Below, in pieces: positions 6,793 through 10,919 of a DNA stretch of 10,919 nt. This DNA comes from Alphaproteobacteria bacterium (GTDB taxonomy: Bacteria; Pseudomonadota; Alphaproteobacteria; Rhizobiales; Beijerinckiaceae). The translations under genes were made by a program, and so were the position numbers. The DNA is taken from assembly GCA_009920595.1 (NCBI GenBank), contig RFZR01000036.1:1-10919 (forward strand). The letters run 5' to 3'. The notes beneath the pieces were generated by a model, which had not been told where the DNA came from, did no database searches, and saw only the letters and a list, made by a program, of their open reading frames with translations. Every line of letters begins with the position of its first letter. The stretch's first letter is position 1.

Positions 6793-7188
6793 GTGCCCAG
6801 CATTGTTACAAATATCGCATCTCTCGCCGCCCGCCTCTTGCTGGCTTTGATTTTCATCGTTGCCGGATGGGGCAAGTTGCAAGATCCAGCAGGCACCGCG
6901 GGTTACATGGGCACAGTCGGCCTACCCGCCTTTTTGGTGTGGCCCACCATTCTTCTTGAATTGGGCGGCGGTATTCTGATCCTCATCGGATTTCAGACGC
7001 GCATTGTCGCTTTGTTGCTTGCTGGCTTCTGCGTGCTTTCAGGTGCGCTTTTTCACAACAACTTTGCCGATCAGATGCAGGCGATCAATTTCTTGAAGAA
7101 CCTTGCAATTGCCGGAGGCTTCCTCTCGCTTTTTGTTCATGGCGCAGGCGGTTGGTCGCTTGATAACCGCAAGAGCGGGGAAGACTAA
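6793..7188 (+). CDS. DoxX family membrane protein
   Basis: The 131-residue protein has four predicted membrane helices (about 8-27, 47-67, 70-88, 100-117), the size and shape of the DoxX/YqjF-like family. Family features are RLLLALIFIVAGWGKLQDP (14-32), the GYMGTVGLPAFL stretch (38-48 region), LELGGGILILIGFQTR (55-70), FHNNF (87-91), and INFLKNLAIAGG (98-109). Some members act in sulfur or redox membrane complexes, but the function of this short form is unknown. The start is GTG at 6793, well supported by a perfect AAGGAG 6 nt upstream; no ATG fits. It is transcribed alone, 147 bp after the MgtC-like gene, and converges on ettA, with a strong hairpin region at its 3' end. Confidence 0.9.
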   Translation: MPSIVTNIASLAARLLLALIFIVAGWGKLQDPAGTAGYMGTVGLPAFLVWPTILLELGGGILILIGFQTRIVALLLAGFCVLSGALFHNNFADQMQAINFLKNLAIAGGFLSLFVHGAGGWSLDNRKSGED

Positions 7189-7254
7189 GTAGGGTGTAGG
7201 GCGTCGGGATTAGGGTGTAATTTTTCTACACCCTACCCCCTACACCCTAATCCC
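7189..7254. repeat. Cluster of four short direct and inverted repeats between doxX-like gene and ettA
   Basis: Two forward units, GTAGGGTGTAGGG (7189-7201) and GGGATTAGGGTGTA (7206-7219), are followed by two inverted units, TACACCCTACCCCC (7227-7240) and TACACCCTAATCCC (7241-7254). All four share TAGGGTGTA. They fill nearly the whole 68-bp gap between convergent genes. The pattern suggests an intergenic palindromic repeat family that may recur in the genome, which cannot be tested here. Confidence 0.7.
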
Positions 7255-7258
7255 TTTT
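7206..7258 (+). terminator. Probable intrinsic terminator of the DoxX-like gene
   Basis: GGGATTAGGGTGTA (7206-7219) pairs perfectly over 14 bp with TACACCCTAATCCC (7241-7254), followed at once by TTTT (7255-7258). The loop of 21 nt contains a third repeat unit that can pair with the same left arm (TAGGGTGTA), giving an alternative shorter hairpin. The T-run overlaps the ettA stop codon on the other strand. On the minus strand no T-run follows, so termination of ettA here is less clear. Confidence 0.65.
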
Positions 7259-8915
7259 ATCGCGTCAGCTTCTTATATTTTATGCGCTTCGGAATCGTTG
7301 AATCGGTTCCGAGGCGTCTCTTTTTATCTTCTTCGTAATCCTGGAAATTGCCTTCGAACCATTCGACATGGCTGTCGCCTTCAAAGGCGAGCATATGTGT
7401 GGCGATGCGGTCGAGGAAGAAGCGATCATGCGAGATGATCACAGCGCAACCAGCGAAGTCCTCAAGCGCTTCTTCCAGAGCCCGCAATGTTTCAACATCA
7501 AGATCATTGGTCGGTTCGTCGAGTAACAACACATTCGCGCCACTCTTCAACATTTTCGCAAGATGCACGCGGTTACGTTCACCGCCCGAGAGCATGCCGA
7601 CTTTCTTCTGCTGATCGCCACCCTTGAAATTGAAGGTCGAGCAATAGCCGCGTGAATTGATCTCGCGCTTGCCGAGATAGATGATTTCATTGCCGCCAGA
7701 AATTTCTTCCCACACGGTTTTGTTGGCATCGAGTGCATCGCGCGACTGGTCAACATAACCGAGCTGCACCGACTCCCCGATGGTGATCGTGCCATTATCC
7801 GGCTTTTCTTGGCCTGTAATCATACGGAAGAGCGTCGTCTTACCCGCACCGTTCGGACCGATTACGCCGACAATGCCGCCGGGCGGTAATTTGAAGCTCA
7901 AATTGTCGATGAGCAGCTTGTCACCATAGGCTTTCGACAACCCATCGAAATCAATAACATTATTGCCGAGGCGTTCCGCCACGGGGATAATGATTTGCGC
8001 CGTTGTCGGACCCGACGCGCGATCATTCTGCTTTTGCACGAGATCATCATAACGCTGAATACGCGCTTTTGATTTCGCCTGACGTGCTTTCGGACTTTGC
8101 GAAATCCACTCTTGTTCGCGCTCGAGTGCTTTCTGCTGCGACTCCGCTTCGCGTCCTTCCTGCACGAGACGCTTCTGCTTCTGCGCGAGCCAGCTCGTGT
8201 AATTGCCTTCGTAAGGAATGCCGCGACCGCGATCGAGTTCCAAAATCCAGCCCGTCACATTGTCGAGGAAGTAACGGTCATGGGTGACGATCAGAATCGC
8301 GCCCGGATAAGTCCGCAAATGGCCTTCAAGCCATGACACGGTTTCCGCATCTAGATGGTTGGTTGGTTCGTCAAGCAGCAAGAGTTCCGGTTGCGCGAGC
8401 AACAATTGGCAGAGCGCCACACGACGGCGTTCACCGCCCGAGAGCTTCGTTACATCCGCATCATCCGGCGGACAACGCAGAGCGTCCATCGCCTGATCAA
8501 CTTTAGAATCAAGATCCCAAAGCCCCTTGGCTTCAATCTCGTCCTGCAATTTCATCATCTCGTCCGCAGTCTCGTCCGAGTAATTCATCGCAAGTTCGTT
8601 GTACCGGTCGAGAATGTCTTTCTGCGCCTTCACGCCGAGCATGACATTGCCACGCACATCGAGCGCGCCATCAAGCGGCGGTTCCTGCGCGAGATAGCCG
8701 ACACGCGCGCCTTCCGCGACCCAGCCTTCGCCAACAAATTCCTTGTCGATGCCAGCCATGATTTTGAGCAGAGTGGATTTACCCGAGCCATTGACGCCGA
8801 GCACGCCGATCTTCGCGTCCGGATAGAAGGAGAGATGGATATTGTCCAAAACCTTCTTGCCGCCCGGCCACGTCTTCGAAAGACCCTGCATATGATAGAT
8901 GAATTGACGCGCCAT
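7257..8915 (-). CDS. ettA: Energy-dependent translational throttle protein EttA (ABC-F ATPase)
   Basis: EttA is a cytoplasmic ABC-F protein that binds the ribosomal E site and gates the first steps of elongation according to ATP/ADP. The 552-residue length matches E. coli EttA (555). The first ATPase domain has Walker A GVNGSGKST (40-48), signature LSGGERRR (158-165), and Walker B LLLDEPTN with catalytic Glu183; the second has GPNGAGKTT (353-361), LSGGERNR (442-449), and LLLDEPTND with Glu467. Between the domains lies the charged linker (about 235-300, with WLAQKQKRL and QSPKARQAKSKAR). The C-terminus KRIKYKKL matches the family. ATG at 8915 gives MARQF, like MAQF of E. coli; a TTG at 8924 is also in frame but only 2 nt from GGAG, whereas the ATG lies 11 nt from it. 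The gene is divergent from the MFS gene and convergent with the DoxX-like gene. Confidence 0.96.
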   Translation of the reverse strand: MARQFIYHMQGLSKTWPGGKKVLDNIHLSFYPDAKIGVLGVNGSGKSTLLKIMAGIDKEFVGEGWVAEGARVGYLAQEPPLDGALDVRGNVMLGVKAQKDILDRYNELAMNYSDETADEMMKLQDEIEAKGLWDLDSKVDQAMDALRCPPDDADVTKLSGGERRRVALCQLLLAQPELLLLDEPTNHLDAETVSWLEGHLRTYPGAILIVTHDRYFLDNVTGWILELDRGRGIPYEGNYTSWLAQKQKRLVQEGREAESQQKALEREQEWISQSPKARQAKSKARIQRYDDLVQKQNDRASGPTTAQIIIPVAERLGNNVIDFDGLSKAYGDKLLIDNLSFKLPPGGIVGVIGPNGAGKTTLFRMITGQEKPDNGTITIGESVQLGYVDQSRDALDANKTVWEEISGGNEIIYLGKREINSRGYCSTFNFKGGDQQKKVGMLSGGERNRVHLAKMLKSGANVLLLDEPTNDLDVETLRALEEALEDFAGCAVIISHDRFFLDRIATHMLAFEGDSHVEWFEGNFQDYEEDKKRRLGTDSTIPKRIKYKKLTR

Positions 8916-8993
8916 GAGGCTCAAAACTCCGAATTGCCAGAAAAAACGAGATTGGCGCCGTATGTAACGATCTGGCCCCTAAGGAGCAAGGAT

Positions 8994-9007
8994 TCTCTCC
9001 GGAGAGA
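8994..9007. repeat. 14-bp perfect palindrome in the ettA/MFS divergent region
   Basis: TCTCTCCGGAGAGA is a perfect palindrome about 50 bp upstream of the MFS start and 80 bp upstream of ettA. Its position between two divergent starts would suit an operator, but no specific regulator is indicated. Confidence 0.35.
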
Positions 9008-9055
9008 GACTGAATTCCGCTTTTTCAGCCCCCTTGTTCCGTGGCAGAAGGAGTT

Positions 9056-10231
9056 ATGACCCGCCGCTCCCCCCTGCCCACCGCAATTTGGGCGCTCGGC
9101 TTCACGAGCCTGTTCATGGATATCTCTTCCGAGATGATCCATGCGCTTTTGCCGCTTTACATTACCGGCACATTAGGAGCGGGCGTATTCGCGCTGGGAC
9201 TGATCGAAGGTATTGCAGAAGCAACCGCCTTGATCGTCAAAATTTTCTCAGGCGTGATCTCCGACATCACTGGCAAACGCAAAGCACTTGCACTTTTGGG
9301 CTATGGCATGGCGGCGCTCACAAAGCCGCTCTTCCCGCTCGCGCATTCGCTTGAACTTGTCATCACGGCGCGATTCATCGATCGCATCGGTAAAGGCATA
9401 CGCGGTGCACCGCGCGACGCTCTTGTGGCCGATCTCGCACCGCCGGAACGACGCGGCGAAGCCTATGGATTGCGGCAATCGCTTGATACGATCGGTGCAT
9501 TTGTCGGCCCGCTTATCGCTATGGCGGTGCTGGCTTATTGGAGCGATGCCCTTCGCACAGTCTTTTGGTTTGCAGTTATTCCGGCCTTTTTATCAGTTGC
9601 GACATTATTCTTCTTCGTGCCCGAACGCGATCAACCGCGCGATGGCAAACGCCCTTTTCCGATTTCGCGCGCAGCGCTTGTGCAATTGCCGCGAACCTTC
9701 TGGCTGGTACTCACTTTGAGTGGGCTTTTGGTGTTTGCCCGCGTCTCGGATGCGTTCTTGATTTTGCGAATTATGAGTTTTGATCTGCCGCTCGTCCTCG
9801 CGCCTCTTGTGCTTGTTGCGATGAACATCATCTACGCCCTTGCAGCATGGCCCGTCGGCCTACTCGCAGATCGGCTGCCGCGCTGGCAATTACTCGCGCT
9901 CGGTATCGCTGCGCTGATTGCAGGTGCCTTATGTCTCGCTCTTGCATCAGCACTTCCGCTTGCAGCTATTGGCCTACTCCTTTGGGGATTGAGCCTCGCA
10001 CTGACACAAGGCGTCATGGCGGCCATGATTGCCGACGCCGCTCCTGCACCTCTTCGTGCAACCGCGTTTGGCCTATTCAATTTGGCAAGCGGTGTTGCCA
10101 TGCTCCTCGGCAACGCGGCCTCTGGAGCACTTTGGGATTTACGCGGCGCCAGCGCCGCTTTTATGCTCACCGCTTGCGTTGCTGCCTTGCCCCTCGGGCT
10201 CTTGCCCTTCCTAAAACGGAATAGGGTGTGA
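9056..10231 (+). CDS. MFS transporter, 12 membrane segments (MJ1317-like type)
   Basis: The 391-residue protein has about twelve hydrophobic helices in two six-helix halves. The N-terminal half carries FTSLFMDISSEMIHALLPLY (16-35), loop motif A in the form GVISDITGKRK (66-76), and the strongly conserved RFIDRIGKGIRGAPRDAL (106-123... loop), which marks the MFS subgroup resembling MJ1317. The second half shows GLLADRLPRW as the equivalent loop. Substrate is unknown; the family is generally annotated as drug or metabolite efflux. The ATG at 9056 follows AAGGAG by only 2 nt, unusually tight. An in-frame GTG at 9041 has no ribosome site upstream, so I keep the ATG. The gene is transcribed away from ettA and ends 83 bp before the tRNA. 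Confidence 0.87.
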   Translation: MTRRSPLPTAIWALGFTSLFMDISSEMIHALLPLYITGTLGAGVFALGLIEGIAEATALIVKIFSGVISDITGKRKALALLGYGMAALTKPLFPLAHSLELVITARFIDRIGKGIRGAPRDALVADLAPPERRGEAYGLRQSLDTIGAFVGPLIAMAVLAYWSDALRTVFWFAVIPAFLSVATLFFFVPERDQPRDGKRPFPISRAALVQLPRTFWLVLTLSGLLVFARVSDAFLILRIMSFDLPLVLAPLVLVAMNIIYALAAWPVGLLADRLPRWQLLALGIAALIAGALCLALASALPLAAIGLLLWGLSLALTQGVMAAMIADAAPAPLRATAFGLFNLASGVAMLLGNAASGALWDLRGASAAFMLTACVAALPLGLLPFLKRNRV

Positions 10232-10249
10232 CAAGATTAAACGCGGGCG

Positions 10250-10278
10250 TTGCGACTTAGCGAACAAATAGGTATCAC
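10250..10278 (+). promoter_or_regulatory. Possible promoter of the tRNA gene
   Basis: TTGCGA (10250-10255) and TATCAC (10273-10278) are 17 nt apart, each matching consensus at four of six positions. Transcription would begin about 30 nt before the mature tRNA. A small stem AGCGC-TAC-GCGCT (10297-10309) lies in the leader. Confidence 0.35.
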
Positions 10279-10314
10279 CTGTCCCGATCCGCTCACAGCG
10301 CTACGCGCTCAGGC

Positions 10315-10390
10315 GGGCCTGTAGCTCAATGGTTAGAGCCGGCCGCTCATAACGGTCTGGTTGCAGGTTCGAGTCCTGCCGGGCCCACCA
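10315..10390 (+). tRNA. tRNA with CAT anticodon, probably tRNA-Ile2 (lysidine-modified)
   Basis: A complete cloverleaf of 76 nt is present: acceptor GGGCCTG/CGGGCCC, D arm GCTC/GAGC with an 8-nt loop, anticodon arm GGCCG-CTCATAA-CGGTC, variable loop TGGTT, T arm GCAGG-TTCGAGT-CCTGC, and encoded ACCA. The anticodon CAT can belong to initiator Met, elongator Met or Ile2, whose C34 becomes lysidine to read AUA. It lacks the unpaired position 1 of an initiator. Acceptor pairs C4-G69 and C5-G68 are the determinants recognised by TilS in E. coli, and the short D loop matches E. coli ileX more than its elongator Met tRNA. I therefore favour Ile2; software reading only the anticodon would report Met. 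Confidence 0.93.
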
Positions 10391-10411
10391 CTCTTTCGCC
10401 GTCGGCTCCCA

Positions 10412-10434
10412 AAGCGCGATAACAACGCGCGCTT
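10412..10434. terminator. Weak hairpin between the tRNA and the LysR gene
   Basis: AAGCGCG (10412-10418) and CGCGCTT (10428-10434) form a 7-bp GC-rich stem with a 9-nt loop, between the 3' ends of two convergent genes. No T-run follows on either strand, so termination is only plausible from position. Confidence 0.35.
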
Positions 10435-10449
10435 CTAATCCGCAAAATT

Positions 10450-10919
10450 TCAATCATCACCGCGATGGCGATCATCCTCAATGATCTTAACGATTTCAAA
10501 GAAGCTCTTAAGTGGCCCGCCTCGGTCTTGGCGGTCCTTAAAGGCGCAAACAACTTCGAGATTCAAATCTCTAAACTCAGCAATGTCCAACTTGACAAGC
10601 TGGTGATTGAATAAGTCGCCAGAGATAAGATCATCAGGCAAAATAGCGATATGGTCACTGGATTTTACAAGATCCGTCATCTCATCAAAATCATTTAACT
10701 GGGTGGCCGACATCAACCAACCCGAAATAAGGCCCCACTGCCCGAAGTTAAAATGATAGGCTTCAAGAATTTTGATTAAGACCGGTAAATTGTAATCTCC
10801 GGCAAGAGGATAATGCCGAAGATCAGAAATATTCAATATCCCAATATTTGTAAGCGGATGGCCGGGGCGACAAACAAAATGAGCGCGCCAGGTGCCTAAT
10901 CTTTGAATTGTTATCCCAT
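10450..10919 (-). CDS. LysR-type transcriptional regulator, C-terminal part (cut by window edge)
   Basis: The reading frame stays open to the right edge, with about 155 residues of the C-terminus visible; the N-terminal DNA-binding domain lies outside. The clearest family mark is HFVCRPGHPL near the visible start, the substrate-binding-domain stretch of LysR-type regulators, followed by a helix/strand pattern and SDHIAILPDDLI, which matches the part where such proteins usually read GIALLP. Effector and target are unknown. The protein is unusually rich in Asp, Ile, Asn and Phe, and the DNA is visibly more AT-rich than the genes to its left. It is convergent with the tRNA, its stop lying 60 bp after the tRNA 3' end. 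Horizontal acquisition is possible but unproven. Confidence 0.8.
   Translation of the reverse strand, partial: GITIQRLGTWRAHFVCRPGHPLTNIGILNISDLRHYPLAGDYNLPVLIKILEAYHFNFGQWGLISGWLMSATQLNDFDEMTDLVKSSDHIAILPDDLISGDLFNHQLVKLDIAEFRDLNLEVVCAFKDRQDRGGPLKSFFEIVKIIEDDRHRGDD

Noticed and set aside
7189..7254. TTAGGG-like units suggesting a telomere-type repeat
   Set aside because: The units are few, alternate in orientation, and lie inside a chromosome-like gene order. They behave as hairpin arms.
8355..9059. 234-residue plus-strand open frame
   Set aside because: It is antisense to ettA over most of its length and has no family features; ettA is certain.
10347..10553. Minus-strand open frame ending in VVGPAGLEPATRPL across the tRNA 3' half
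   Set aside because: This ending is the usual artefact of translating the antisense of a tRNA T arm and acceptor stem. The frame overlaps the real tRNA and the end of the LysR gene in another frame.
1..10919. CRISPR array, transposase, phage or toxin-antitoxin genes
   Set aside because: No regularly spaced repeats and no matching protein motifs were seen; intergenic spaces are short and explained above.

Overview
The window looks like a chromosomal segment of an alphaproteobacterium, most likely of the order Hyphomicrobiales (Rhizobiales). The evidence is a class A RNase P RNA of alphaproteobacterial type between a lytic transglycosylase gene and rsmH, a metF operon led by an ArsR-type regulator fused to a methyltransferase, a CAT-anticodon tRNA of the Ile2 type, and moderate GC with frequent NNC/NNG codons. 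Genus cannot be read from the sequence.

Layout. Positions 1-1619 (minus strand) hold the 5' part of rsmH at the start of the division/cell-wall cluster, the RNase P RNA gene rnpB with its own promoter, and a small secreted lytic transglycosylase. mraZ, usually found directly upstream of rsmH, is absent: only 144 bp separate rsmH from rnpB. A 420-bp AT-rich gap without a gene follows (1620-2039). Positions 2040-4305 (minus) hold a one-carbon/methionine operon in the order regulator-methyltransferase fusion, metF, and a small Cys/His-containing protein of unknown function. Regulator and metF overlap by 4 bp. A nested, exactly symmetric 50-bp dyad upstream of the regulator is the probable operator. 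Positions 4382-5281 (minus) encode an EamA/DMT exporter whose ribosome binding site lies inside a hairpin. Divergent from it is an MgtC/SapB-DUF4010 membrane protein (5368-6645), followed by a DoxX-like membrane protein (6793-7188), both on plus.

The convergent junction between doxX and ettA (7189-7256) is filled by four short related repeats that can form a perfect 14-bp terminator stem. ettA, an ABC-F translation factor, occupies 7257-8915 (minus). A 12-TM MFS transporter (9056-10231, plus) and a tRNA (10315-10390, plus) follow. The window ends inside the C-terminal part of a LysR-type regulator (minus) that looks more AT-rich than its neighbours and lies 60 bp beyond the tRNA 3' end, which could mark the edge of an accessory segment.

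Functionally this is mostly core housekeeping: rRNA methylation, tRNA processing, peptidoglycan cleavage, folate/methionine cycle, translation control, and several membrane proteins of undefined substrate. I see no insertion sequence, phage gene, CRISPR array or toxin-antitoxin pair. The most noteworthy points are the dyad upstream of the metF operon, the missing mraZ, and the repeat cluster at the doxX/ettA junction.
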